From NCBI RefSeq assembly GCF_014648175.1, contig NZ_BMQP01000044.1, positions 1 to 64,000 of the forward strand: a DNA stretch of 64,000 nt, read 5' to 3'. Below the pieces are notes generated by a model. That model was given only the letters and a program-made list of their open reading frames with translations, was not told the origin of the DNA and made no database searches. Made by a program: the position numbers and the translations under genes. Position 1 is the stretch's first letter; each line of letters begins with the position of its first letter. This document shows, piece after piece, positions 25,085 through 33,587 of this stretch. The stretch is from Planobispora rosea. Its GTDB lineage: Bacteria; Actinomycetota; Actinomycetes; Streptosporangiales; Streptosporangiaceae.

Positions 25085-27283
25085 TCACCCGGCCGTCGAG
25101 CCGGTCAGTTCGGCGACAATCCCCGCGACCTGTCTCTCCACCCAGACGTCGCCGCAGGCGCGGAAGGTCTCGGCCGCCTCCACGAGCGCGAGTTCCGCCT
25201 CCCGCCTCGCTCCCTGGGCCAGGTGGATCTCGCCGAGAACGTAGCGGCAGTGCGCCGCGCCGTACCGGTTGCGCATCTCGGTGAAGAGTTCCAGCCCGGC
25301 CTCGGCGGCGGCCGTCGCCTCGTCCAGCAGCTCCCGGTCCAGCGCCACCCTCGCGGCGGCCTGCTCGGTCCAGGCCTCCCACAGGCACTGCCCGAGCCGC
25401 CGGGAGACCCTCCTGGCGTGGTCGAAAGCCTCGGCGGACTCCTCCAGCCTTCCCCCGGCATAGAAGACGGCACCCTGATACCACCTCGCCGTGGGCTCCA
25501 TGGTCTCCGCACCGATCACCCCGCTCCTCCTGAGCCGGGTGGCGAGCTCCAGGTCACCATGGGCTGCGGAGGCGTTCCCCTGCAGCGCCAGGACATAGGC
25601 GCGTTCGAACAGCACCCGTGCCCGCTCACCGGCGTCCTGCGCCTCCTCGGCGAAGTCCAGGGCCTCGTCCAGGAAGTCCTTGGCCTTGTCCAGTTCGCGG
25701 AGCCTGCGGTGGATCCTGCCATTGCAGCGGTTCGCCCGGGCGCTGCTGCCCGGATGCTCCACGGTGATCGCGCGGAGCGCGGCCTCCTCCGCCTCGGGCA
25801 TGTCGCCCAGCTCGCTGAAGATCTCCGCCAGCGCCGCGCAGGCCGCGGCCTGGGCGATCCGGTCGTCCTGCTCCCCTGCCAGGTCGAGCGCCTGCTGCGC
25901 GACGGTGAGCGCGCCGGACAGGTCACCCTCTCGCATGAGGCGATAGACCTGATCGTTCACCCAGACCCCCGGTTTCCGGCCACGGCGATCCCGTCGGACC
26001 CGGGTCACCTCCTCCTCCCGGTCACGGCGGACCTGCTCGCCGTCCTCCCGGTCCGCGCGGCTGCGGGCGTACCGGAGGACCTCGTCCTCCACGTAGAAGG
26101 AGGTACGGCCCCAGCCCGCGCCCCGGCGCGCGACGAACTGGGCGCGCGCGAGACGGGCGGCCAGTTCCTCGGAGACGTTCTCGTCTGCGGAGGAGGCCGC
26201 GGCCAGCATCCATCCGGTGAACTCCCGTTCCCCGATGGAGCCGATGGAGCGCAGCGCCAGGCGCTCCTTCGAGGTGAGCATCCCGTAGGACACATCGAGC
26301 CGTTCGGGCCGGGTCCGGGCCGGCAGCACGGAGTCCACCGCGAACTGCAGATCCCAGTGGGGGCGCTGGGAGAGCGCGGCGGCGGTGAGACGCAGCGCGA
26401 GCGGTTGCCCGCCGCAGGCGTCCACCAGCGTCTGCGTGGCGTCCGAGTCGTCGATCCGATCGGACCCCAGCAGGAGACGCAGCAGGTCCCGGGACGCGTC
26501 CGCGGCCAGAGGGGCGGGCTCGTGGGTGACGGCGGAGCCGGGAACGCCCTGCGGGACCCGCCTCGCGGTGATGATCGTCGTACAGCCCGGCCGGTCCGGG
26601 ATGAGTCCGGCGAGGTCGATGCCGGGCGGGACGTCGTCCAGCAGGATGAGGAGCGAACGGTCCGCCGCCCGCCGACGGAAGAGGGCGATCCGCTCGTCGG
26701 CCGTGCCGGGGAGCTCGTCGTCGGGGTTCTTCAGCGCGTAAGCGTACGCCCCGGCGATCTCATGACGCATCCGCTCGGCACTCGTCCCATCCGAGCCGAG
26801 ATCTCCCACCGGGACGTATATCTGCCCGTCCCCATGAGCGCGTGCCATCCGATGGGCGATGACGAGCGCGAGCGCCGTCTTCCCGATCCCTCCGGGGCCG
26901 TACAGGACGAGGACGGGGGCCCGCCCGGCCTCGCGCAACCCCGCCTCCAGCCGGGCCACGACCTCGTCACGCCCGACGAACACCTGGGGGGCGGGAGGCA
27001 GGGTCCGCGGCACGACATACTCCCTGCCGCCCGGCCGTACGGCGCCACCCGGCCGTACGGCCTCGGGGACCGGCCGGAGGGGACGCCTCCGGTCCAGGTA
27101 GGCGCGGGCGGCGAGGACCACGGCCACGTCGGCGGCCAGCGGCGCGCCGAGCGTCCCGACGGGTCCCCACGCCTCGAGCAGCCGGGAGACGGCCAGCGGG
27201 AGGACAACGAGAACGGCCGCCAGAAAGGCGAGGCAGGCGGCTCTGACTCCCCGTTCGTATCCCGGACCTGCCACTTCCGGCAT
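25085..27283 (-). CDS. Membrane-anchored STAND ATPase (2TM-NB-ARC-TPR), second of pair
   Basis: A 732-residue protein with the same plan as its neighbour. Two transmembrane segments are at about 14-36 and 44-62. A DxVGRDE-type lead-in (VFVGRDEVVARLE) precedes P-loop GPGGIGKT at 129-136 and Walker B LLILLDDV. The C-terminal half (about 450-730) is TPR repeats (LAEIFSELGDMPEAEEAALRA and similar). The two proteins differ widely in sequence, so this is an old duplication or a recruited pair rather than a recent copy. A GAGGAGG site precedes the ATG. It lies 91 bases after a signal-peptide protein on the same strand. It may work as a hetero-oligomer with the first STAND protein at the membrane; that is inference. 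Confidence 0.85.
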   Translation of the reverse strand: MPEVAGPGYERGVRAACLAFLAAVLVVLPLAVSRLLEAWGPVGTLGAPLAADVAVVLAARAYLDRRRPLRPVPEAVRPGGAVRPGGREYVVPRTLPPAPQVFVGRDEVVARLEAGLREAGRAPVLVLYGPGGIGKTALALVIAHRMARAHGDGQIYVPVGDLGSDGTSAERMRHEIAGAYAYALKNPDDELPGTADERIALFRRRAADRSLLILLDDVPPGIDLAGLIPDRPGCTTIITARRVPQGVPGSAVTHEPAPLAADASRDLLRLLLGSDRIDDSDATQTLVDACGGQPLALRLTAAALSQRPHWDLQFAVDSVLPARTRPERLDVSYGMLTSKERLALRSIGSIGEREFTGWMLAAASSADENVSEELAARLARAQFVARRGAGWGRTSFYVEDEVLRYARSRADREDGEQVRRDREEEVTRVRRDRRGRKPGVWVNDQVYRLMREGDLSGALTVAQQALDLAGEQDDRIAQAAACAALAEIFSELGDMPEAEEAALRAITVEHPGSSARANRCNGRIHRRLRELDKAKDFLDEALDFAEEAQDAGERARVLFERAYVLALQGNASAAHGDLELATRLRRSGVIGAETMEPTARWYQGAVFYAGGRLEESAEAFDHARRVSRRLGQCLWEAWTEQAAARVALDRELLDEATAAAEAGLELFTEMRNRYGAAHCRYVLGEIHLAQGARREAELALVEAAETFRACGDVWVERQVAGIVAELTGSTAG

Positions 27284-27374
27284 GGTGCCTCCTCACGCGT
27301 ACCGCAAGAATGAACGAGACATCACTAAAAGTCACGCATTCTTGGTGTATGCGTATTCACCCGGAAGCGCGGGG

Positions 27375-28067
27375 TCAGCGCCGGCGCAGGCGGTAGGTCA
27401 GAGTCCCGAGCGCGGCGGCGCCGAGGACGACCGCGGCGACGATCGTGTACGGCTGCCGCCACCACGGCTCCGGCTCCACCACCGCGACCGTGGTCGCGTC
27501 GTCCAGCGCCTCGGCGTCGAGCGTCTCCATCCCTCCGGCGGGGGCCGGCGCGGCGGGATCCGGCGGCGTGAGGGCTCCTGCCGGGCGCGTGCCGGCAGGG
27601 ATGTCCGGCGGGCGGATCGCCCCCCAGTAGTCCTTGTGCTGCCCCTTCTGGGACTCGATGGCGCCCTTGAGGTCCTCCGGCAGCGGGGCGATCTCCAGGC
27701 CTCCCGGCACGGTGAGGGTTCCGACGTCGTACGGTGCGAACCAGCCCTGGATCGCCTTCACCCGCCAGGTCCCGTCCGGCAGGGAGATCGCCGCCGCGTA
27801 GTGGGCCGGCTCTCTGAGCTCCACGCCGGGGAAGCGGACGCTCTTTGCCCCGCTGGTGAACTCCAGGGCCACCTCGCCGAGGTCGTCGCCCTCGTAGGGG
27901 TGCGTACCGTGCTGGAGCAGCCAGAATCCCAGCGTGTAGGTCGCATGGGGGCTCATCTTCGCGGGTGAGGGGTCCATGAAGGTGACCGCCCAGCCGCCGG
28001 CCCGGGCCGGCGCCGCGAGGGCCAGCACGGGGACGATGATCGCCAGGATCAGCAGGATTCGTCTCAT
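27375..28067 (-). CDS. Signal-peptide protein with C-terminal membrane anchor, function unknown
   Basis: A 230-residue protein. A signal peptide (MRRILLILAIIVPVLALAAP) leads an extracellular beta-rich domain (about 25-140) containing GTWRVKAIQGWFAPYD, perhaps similar to YtkA/FixH-type Ig-like domains. A Pro/Ala/Gly linker follows, then one transmembrane helix (YTIVAAVVLGAAALGTLTY) and RLRRR. The topology is outside domain, single pass, short positive tail. It is upstream of the STAND pair on the same strand and could be its surface sensor or simply a neighbour. The ATG is chosen because the signal peptide starts there, with GGTGG just upstream. Confidence 0.65.
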   Translation of the reverse strand: MRRILLILAIIVPVLALAAPARAGGWAVTFMDPSPAKMSPHATYTLGFWLLQHGTHPYEGDDLGEVALEFTSGAKSVRFPGVELREPAHYAAAISLPDGTWRVKAIQGWFAPYDVGTLTVPGGLEIAPLPEDLKGAIESQKGQHKDYWGAIRPPDIPAGTRPAGALTPPDPAAPAPAGGMETLDAEALDDATTVAVVEPEPWWRQPYTIVAAVVLGAAALGTLTYRLRRR

Positions 28068-28268
28068 GTCCACCGGTACACCGCCCGGTCCCGCGAGGTT
28101 CCCGGTGGAGACGCCGGGGTTCGGGCCAAGACGGGCCAAGCCGGGCGAGACGGACTGGAAGGGCCGAGACGGGCCGAGACGGGCCGGAGGGGGCGGGGCA
28201 CGGGAACGGGCTCCGAGAAACAGAAAACCGACTGACAATCAGTTCATAGTTGGACAAGATGGGCCGTC

Positions 28269-28775
28269 ATGAGTGACAACCGTATCGATCCCCCCTTCGT
28301 CGCCGACGAAGCCCGGATGCTGACCTCCTGGCTGGACTGGCACCGGGAGACCCTCGCCGTCAAGTGCGCGGGCCTGTCGGAGGAGCAGCTGCGCCTGCGC
28401 TCCGTCCCGCCGTCCACGCTGTCCCTGCTCGGCCTGGTCCGCCACATGGCCGAGGTGGAGCGCGCCTGGTTCCGCAACATCCTCTCCGGCGAGGGCGCCC
28501 CGCCGCTCTACTACGACGAGCAGGACCCCGACGGCGACTTCGACAACGTGGACACCGCCTCGGCCGACGAGGCGTTCGCCACCTGGCGGGCCGAGATCGG
28601 CCGGGCCCGGGAGCTCTCCGCCGATCTGCCGCTGGACACGATCGGCAAGACGCAGCGCCGTGGGAACGACGTCTCGCTCCGGTGGATCCTCGTCCACATG
28701 ATCGAGGAGTACGCCCGGCACAACGGCCACGCCGACCTGCTCCGCGAGCAGATCGACGGCGTCACGGGCGAGTAG
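28269..28775 (+). CDS. DinB-family protein (DUF664 type)
   Basis: A 168-residue four-helix metal-binding protein. The likely metal ligands are His in LGLVRHMAEVERAWF near residue 58 and the HNGHADLLRE motif near 153. In actinobacteria, DUF664/DinB proteins are thought to be mycothiol- or bacillithiol-linked transferases or hydrolases. The ATG is not preceded by a strong Shine-Dalgarno. An ACTGACAATCAGT palindrome lies about 45 bases upstream. Its 3' end overlaps the convergent marR gene by 14 bases. Confidence 0.82.
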   Translation: MSDNRIDPPFVADEARMLTSWLDWHRETLAVKCAGLSEEQLRLRSVPPSTLSLLGLVRHMAEVERAWFRNILSGEGAPPLYYDEQDPDGDFDNVDTASADEAFATWRAEIGRARELSADLPLDTIGKTQRRGNDVSLRWILVHMIEEYARHNGHADLLREQIDGVTGE

Positions 28776-29403
28776 CGGCGCCCTCGTCCGGCCCGCCGCC
28801 CTCCGGAATCCCGCCGGCCGGCTCGTCGCGCTCCGGCGCCCCGGAGCCTCCCGGACCCCCGCTCTCTCCCTTCGCCCCGGACTCTCCCCTTACCCCGGAG
28901 CCTCCCAGCGCCTCGGCGATCGCCTCGTCGAGGCGGGAGATGTCCGCCGGGCGGGCGGTGACCGCCTCGGCGAAACGGGTGAGCAGGCGGGCGAAGTCCT
29001 CACGGTCCGCACGGTCCCAGCCGGCGATCAGACCGTCGAGGTAGTCCCGCCGGTAGCCGGTCACGGCCCCCAGCACCCGGCGCCCCGGGGCGCTCAGCAC
29101 CAGCCGTGCCCGCCGCGCGTCGACCTCGGACTCCTCGCGCTCCACCAGGCCCGAGGCGATCGCCTCGTTGACCAGCCTGCTGGCGGTGGAGGGATCCACG
29201 TCGAGCTGTTCGGCGACGGCTCCCACAGTCACCTCGGCCAGCTCCAGGCCCAGCCGGTGCACGGCGTGCACGACCATCACCGTGGACATCTGGACCGGCC
29301 GCTGCGCCTCGGCGACCTTGCGCGCGCGCAGGGGCCGCGACCAGATCCGGCGGAGCCGGAGCAGTGCCGCGTCGATCGCCGCCGCAGGCGTCACCTCGTT
29401 CAC
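28762..29403 (-). CDS. MarR-family transcriptional regulator with Gly-rich tail
   Basis: A 213-residue protein. The winged helix-turn-helix runs about residues 45-110 (VTVGAVAEQLDVDPSTASRL followed by GLVEREESEVDARRARL). After residue about 165 comes a low-complexity Gly/Ser/Glu-rich tail absent from typical MarR proteins (about 145 residues). The tail overlaps the end of dinB on the other strand. The GTG at 29403 fits a leaderless transcript: TAGGGT (29410-29415) ends six bases before it; an earlier GTG at 29409 would lie inside that spacer. The target genes and ligand are unknown. Confidence 0.85.
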   Translation of the reverse strand: MNEVTPAAAIDAALLRLRRIWSRPLRARKVAEAQRPVQMSTVMVVHAVHRLGLELAEVTVGAVAEQLDVDPSTASRLVNEAIASGLVEREESEVDARRARLVLSAPGRRVLGAVTGYRRDYLDGLIAGWDRADREDFARLLTRFAEAVTARPADISRLDEAIAEALGGSGVRGESGAKGESGGPGGSGAPERDEPAGGIPEGGGPDEGAATRP

Positions 29404-29569
29404 GGGCACACCCTATCGGCGGGTACGGCGCACGCGCCGCATCCTCCGGCGCCCGAGGACCGGGCCGCAGCCCCTCCCGGCCGAGCGGGAAAGCGGAGCG
29501 TGGACCCGTGCCGGGACGCGCCCGCCCGCCCCGGCACGTCGCGCGACGGCCGGGCACCCGGGGCACGGC

Positions 29570-30874
29570 CTAACCGGCCAGGCGGATCGGGTTGACCAGG
29601 TCGGCGTACATCAGCAGGCCGGCCATGATGATCATGGTGAAGGCCAGCGCGTAGGTCAGCGGGAGGACCTTGGCGATGTCCACGTACGCCGGCTCGGGCC
29701 GACGGGTGAGACGGGCGAAGCCGCGCTTGATCCCTTCCCAGAGGCCGCCGGCGATGTGACCGCCGTCCAGCGGGAGCAGCGGGATCAGGTTGAACATGCC
29801 GATCGCCAGGTTGAAGCTCGCCAGCAGGCTGACGAAAATGCTGATCTTGTTCTCCAGCGGGGCGTCGGACGCCGCGATCTCGCCGCCGATGCGGCTGACC
29901 CCGATGACGCCGATGGGGCCGTCCTTGTCACGCTCTTCACCGGAGAAGGCGGCGTTCCAGACGCCGACCATCTTCTCCGGCAGACGCAGCAGCGAGGAGG
30001 CCGTCCTGGCGGTGAGGTCCCCCATGTGCGCGACCACGGCGCCGATGCTCTGCCGCTCGATGACCTGTGTCGGACTGACGCCCAGATAGCCGACCAGCTC
30101 CATCTTCCCGGGCTCGTCGAGGGACTCGCGCTCCTGGGCGATGAGATCGGCGGTGATGGTCATCGGCTGCCCGGCCCGCTTGATCCCGATCTCGACGGGC
30201 CCGGCGCCGCTGGAGCGGATGGCCCGCGTCGCCGCCTCCCAGTCGCCGACCGGCTTGCCGCCCACCGAGACGATGACGTCACCGGGCCGCAGGCCCGCCG
30301 CGGCGGCCGGGCTGGCCTGGTCGGCGGAGGTGCAGGTGGGGTTCCTGGTGTATTCGGCGGCGGTCTTCACGCAGTCCGGGACCGTGGAGACCTCGGTCTT
30401 GAGCACCCCGACCCCGAAGCCCATGAGCACGACGGCGAACAGGACGAAGGCCAGCACGAAGTTCATCGCCGGGCCGCCGAACATGATGATGACCTTCTGC
30501 CACCAGGGCTTGCGGTAGAAGACGCGGTCCTCGTCCCCGGGACGGACCTCCTCCAGCGCGACCTCCCGGGCGCTCTCGATCAGGCCCTGGAACGGACCCG
30601 TGGAGGACGACCGCGCGGTGCCGGGGGCGTCGGTGGGCCGGGGCGGGAGCATGCCGATCATCCGGATGTATCCGCCGAACGGGATCCACTTCACGCCGTA
30701 CTCTGTCTCGCCCTTCCGCCGGGACCACATGGTCGGGCCGAACCCGACCATGTACTGCGTGACCCTGACGCCGAACCGTTTGGCGGGAACCAGGTGACCG
30801 ATCTCGTGCAGGGCGATCGAGGCCATCAACCCCACGAGGAAGATGACCACTCCGATCAGGAAAGGCCAGTCCAC
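29570..30874 (-). CDS. rip1: Site-2 intramembrane metalloprotease (RseP/Rip1, M50)
   Basis: A 434-residue membrane protease that cuts transmembrane anti-sigma factors in regulated intramembrane proteolysis. The zinc motif HEIGH is at residues 23-27 in the first transmembrane helix. A PDZ domain lies at about 185-265 (AAGLRPGDVIVSVGGKPVGDW). The third-helix motif is NLIPLLPLDGGH. The final helix contains LAFTMIIMAGLLMYADL. The GTG at 30874 has a GGGGGGA site. In many actinobacteria this gene sits between dxr and ispG; neither is present here. Two ECF sigma factors are in the window, but no obvious membrane anti-sigma partner. Confidence 0.92.
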   Translation of the reverse strand: MDWPFLIGVVIFLVGLMASIALHEIGHLVPAKRFGVRVTQYMVGFGPTMWSRRKGETEYGVKWIPFGGYIRMIGMLPPRPTDAPGTARSSSTGPFQGLIESAREVALEEVRPGDEDRVFYRKPWWQKVIIMFGGPAMNFVLAFVLFAVVLMGFGVGVLKTEVSTVPDCVKTAAEYTRNPTCTSADQASPAAAAGLRPGDVIVSVGGKPVGDWEAATRAIRSSGAGPVEIGIKRAGQPMTITADLIAQERESLDEPGKMELVGYLGVSPTQVIERQSIGAVVAHMGDLTARTASSLLRLPEKMVGVWNAAFSGEERDKDGPIGVIGVSRIGGEIAASDAPLENKISIFVSLLASFNLAIGMFNLIPLLPLDGGHIAGGLWEGIKRGFARLTRRPEPAYVDIAKVLPLTYALAFTMIIMAGLLMYADLVNPIRLAG

Positions 30875-30933
30875 AGATCCCCCCGGTAGCGGATTCACCA
30901 ACAATGCCCCATAAGAGCCTAGCCGACACGCCG

Positions 30934-31026
30934 GACTGCGGTCCCCGTTCTCTCCTGACTGCGGTCTCCGCTCTCTCCGGGCTGTGAGCCCCGTTCTCTC
31001 CGGGCTGTGAACCCCGCTCTCTCCCG
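30934..31026. repeat. 23-24-base tandem repeat, four degenerate copies
   Basis: Units starting at 30934, 30957, 30981 and 31004 share the pattern G-(A/C)-(C/T)-TG-(C/T)-G-CCCCG-(C/T)-TCTCTCC. They fill much of the 390-base gap between rip1 and the response regulator. They have no coding role on either strand that I can see. Confidence 0.8.
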
Positions 31027-31091
31027 CTTCCCGACCGGGCGTGAGCGATATGGACGCTCCGACGGGTCCCCTCGCTCACCGCCGGGCCTCC

Positions 31092-31133
31092 TCATCCGCC
31101 TCACCCGCCGCGTCATCCGCCTCACCCGCCGCG
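31092..31133. repeat. 21-base perfect tandem duplication
   Basis: The 21-base unit beginning TCATCCGCCTCACCCGCC is present twice without spacer (31092-31112 and 31113-31133), about 130 bases before the response-regulator start. No gene covers it. Confidence 0.9.
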
Positions 31134-31264
31134 GCCGCCCGATCCACGCCAAGACGAAGACCCTCCGGACATTCCCTTGCGCAGGCTTTGCCGAATGGGG
31201 ACACTTTGGTGACAGTGTGAAATCACATAGTCACTCAACGAGGCGGTCGGATGAGAGGAGCGTT

Positions 31265-31870
31265 TTGATCGGGATCCTGGTTGCCGAGCAGCTACCCCTG
31301 GTCCGGATCGGTCTCGTGGCCTCGCTGGAGCGCGCGGCCGACCTCAAGGTGGTGGCCGACCTGGACGACGGCGAGGACGTCGTCTCCGCCACCCTCCGGC
31401 ACGAGCCGGACGCGGCGATCATCGGCCTGGACCTCCCCGGCGGCGACGGGCTCCGCACGGCGCTCCGACTGCACGAGCGGGCGCCGGGCTGCCGGGTGCT
31501 CATCCTGTCCCGCCACCCGACCCCCGGCCAGGTCCGCCGCGCCTTCGCGGCGCACGCACTCGGGTTCATGAGCCTGGAGGCGGGCCCCGAGGAGATCGCC
31601 GACGGCGTCCGCCGGATCGCGGCCGGCCACCGGACGGTGGACTCCGACCTCGCCGTGGCGGCCCTGGAGACGGCGGAGAACCCGCTGACCCCCCGGGAAC
31701 TGGACGTGCTCCGGCTGGCCGCGCGGGGCGCGCGGTCCGACGAGATCGCCGAGCAGCTCTTCCTGTCCGTCGGCACGGTCCGCAACCACCTTTCCCGGAT
31801 CATGTGCAAGACCCAGGCCCGCAACCGGCTCGACGCCGTGCGCATCGCCGACGACTCCGGCTGGCTCTGA
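31265..31870 (+). CDS. Orphan NarL/LuxR-type regulator with degenerate receiver
   Basis: A 201-residue protein with a receiver-like N-terminal domain (1-120) and a LuxR helix-turn-helix (about 138-195: LTPRELDVLRLAARGARSDE, then LFLSVGTVRNHLSRI). The receiver lacks the phosphorylation site: the aligned position is Gly54 (AIIGLDLPGGDG), the acidic pair is reduced to Glu8-Gln9, and the conserved lysine is replaced (GFMSLEAGPEE). It should therefore work without phosphorylation. No histidine kinase is adjacent. A TTG start is chosen because AGGAG lies four bases upstream; no ATG or GTG fits better. Confidence 0.85.
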   Translation: MIGILVAEQLPLVRIGLVASLERAADLKVVADLDDGEDVVSATLRHEPDAAIIGLDLPGGDGLRTALRLHERAPGCRVLILSRHPTPGQVRRAFAAHALGFMSLEAGPEEIADGVRRIAAGHRTVDSDLAVAALETAENPLTPRELDVLRLAARGARSDEIAEQLFLSVGTVRNHLSRIMCKTQARNRLDAVRIADDSGWL

Positions 31871-32353
31871 CCCCTGGGGCCGGCTCTGGCCCCTGGACGA
31901 CTCCGAGGCCCCGGAGTGGCTATGGGGATCAGCGGCGCATATCGGCGAACGCACCCCCTGGAGCCCCCGCGCGTGCCAAGGTTGAACCAGCGCCGACACC
32001 GGCCGTGACCGGTGCGGTCACTGAAGATTCCGGATCCCGGAACAACCGCGCCGTTCCCCCGGGGGCCGGAATCTTCAGTGGCCACACCGATGCCGGACCG
32101 CCGCACGGGGCCGGGCCCGGCGCCCCGCACCACAAGCAGCGGAGAAAGCCCGCATCGTCTCCTCGCGGAGATTTCGGTCCCTTTCCTCCCGCTCCCCGGA
32201 AATCCCGGGGACTTCGGCACTCATCTGGCCAACTGCTACGAGAATTCCAGGCGGCCTCCGCCCTCGCCAGTGACCAGAACCACGATCGGACCCGTGAAGT
32301 TCGTCACGGTCCGCATGCGTCCGCACACCGTACGAAACGGCGGATCAGGTAGG
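31871..32353. other. Intergenic region with long inverted repeat
   Basis: A 483-base gap between the response regulator and the SpoIIE phosphatase (convergent). Apart from the long inverted repeat at 32008-32091 I see no gene, RNA or promoter that I can support. It is partly AT-richer near 32215-32260. Confidence 0.5.
32008..32091. repeat. 26-bp inverted repeat forming a long hairpin
   Basis: Left arm 32008-32033 and right arm 32066-32091 pair over 26 bases with three mismatches; the central 14 (ACTGAAGATTCCGG) are perfect. The 32-base loop contains a further GGAAC/GTTCC pairing. It lies in the gap between two convergent genes, about 140 bases beyond the first stop and 260 beyond the other. 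Confidence 0.85.
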
Positions 32354-33469
32354 TCAGGGGCGCCAGATGAGCACGAGCGCGCAGTCGTCGTTGTGCCCTG
32401 CGGACATGGAGGTGACCAGGTTGCGCGCCCCGCCGGAGAACCCGGAGGGGAGCAGGCGTTCGGCCTCGCCGAGCAGCCGGTCGAGGCCGGCGTCGATGTC
32501 GCGCCCGGGCTGCTCGATGAGCCCGTCGGTGTACAGCATGAGCGCGTCGCCCTTGCGGAGCATCCCCTGGTCGGGCTCGCAGTGCAGGTCGGGGACGACG
32601 CCCAGGACCACGCCCTTGGCCGGGGAGACCCGCCAGGTCCCCGTGCCCGCCTCGAACGTGACCACCGGGGGGTGCCCGGCCGAGGTGATGACGTACTCGC
32701 CGGTGGCGAGGTTGAGCCGGACGTGGACGGCGGTGACGAAGCCCTCGGCCTCCCGCTGGCGGTGCAGGTAGGCGTTGCAGGCGGGCAGGAACGCGTCCAC
32801 CGAGCCGAGCAGGCCGCCGAAGGTCCCCGACAACATCAGCGCGCGGGTGCCCGCGTCGACCCCCTTGCCGGAGACGTCGACCAGGGCGAGCTCCACCGTG
32901 TCCCCGTCCCGCAGGGAGACCAGGAAGTCACCGCCGAAGGAGGAGCCCCCGGCCTGCTTGAGCACCACCTTGGCGCCCCAGTCCTTGGGCAGCGGGGGCA
33001 GCTCGCTCTGCTTCTTGAGCCGGTCGCGCAGCTCCAGCAGCATCACGTCGCCCCGGAGCCCCTGCACGCCGAGCTTGCCCCGGGTGCGGGCCATCACCGC
33101 GGCCAGCACGGAGGTGAAGCCGAAGGCGGCCAGCATCCCCGGGCCGATGTATCCGAAGCCGCCGGTGACGCCTACGTAGACCAGCCCCACCACGATCGCG
33201 CACAGTAGCTTGGCGAGACTGCGCAGCCGCAGCTGGAGCCCGCCGACGAGGATGATCGGGATCATGAGCGCCGGCGAGAACCACTCGGCCGAGACGCGCG
33301 CGGACAGCACGGCGATCGTCAGGGTCAGCACGATCAGCGTGATGAGCAGGTTGCGGTCCCGGGCCAGCGGCCCGCGACGGAGGAACCGCACGGCGGGCAC
33401 GAGAAAGGGGACCCGCACCAGGAACGCGCGGAGCCCTGCGGGGATCAACGGCACCGGACGGGAATTCAT
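32354..33469 (-). CDS. Membrane-bound SpoIIE-type PP2C phosphatase
   Basis: A 371-residue protein. Residues about 35-135 contain three to four transmembrane segments (LLITLIVLTLTIAVLSARV, ALMIPIILVGGLQL, LLCAIVVGLVYVGV, GMLAAFGFTSVLAAVMA). The C-terminal SpoIIE domain (about 160-371) shows GGDFLVSL, LALVDVSGKGVDAGTRALML, TSAGHPPVV and LMLYTDGLIEQPG, with the metal-binding aspartates. It probably dephosphorylates an anti-anti-sigma protein in response to a membrane signal. The ATG start is approximate; the site upstream is weak (AGGCG), and a TACAGT element lies ten bases before it. It is divergent from the Eis-like gene. Confidence 0.85.
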   Translation of the reverse strand: MNSRPVPLIPAGLRAFLVRVPFLVPAVRFLRRGPLARDRNLLITLIVLTLTIAVLSARVSAEWFSPALMIPIILVGGLQLRLRSLAKLLCAIVVGLVYVGVTGGFGYIGPGMLAAFGFTSVLAAVMARTRGKLGVQGLRGDVMLLELRDRLKKQSELPPLPKDWGAKVVLKQAGGSSFGGDFLVSLRDGDTVELALVDVSGKGVDAGTRALMLSGTFGGLLGSVDAFLPACNAYLHRQREAEGFVTAVHVRLNLATGEYVITSAGHPPVVTFEAGTGTWRVSPAKGVVLGVVPDLHCEPDQGMLRKGDALMLYTDGLIEQPGRDIDAGLDRLLGEAERLLPSGFSGGARNLVTSMSAGHNDDCALVLIWRP

Positions 33470-33587
33470 GATGCGCCTGACTGTATCGGTCCACCCCCCG
33501 TTCGGGGAGCCCACTTGACCAACACCTAGATCATTAAGCACGGATATTGTATGGCCGCGACGGTTTGCCGCGCCTACCGTAGGAAAA

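Noticed and set aside
22330..27283. STAND pair as AfsR/SARP transcription activators
   Set aside because: Neither protein has the N-terminal winged-helix and BTAD domains; both start with transmembrane segments.
32012..33208. 398-codon plus-strand frame over the membrane SpoIIE gene
   Set aside because: Antisense shadow; its first part simply reads through the long inverted repeat.
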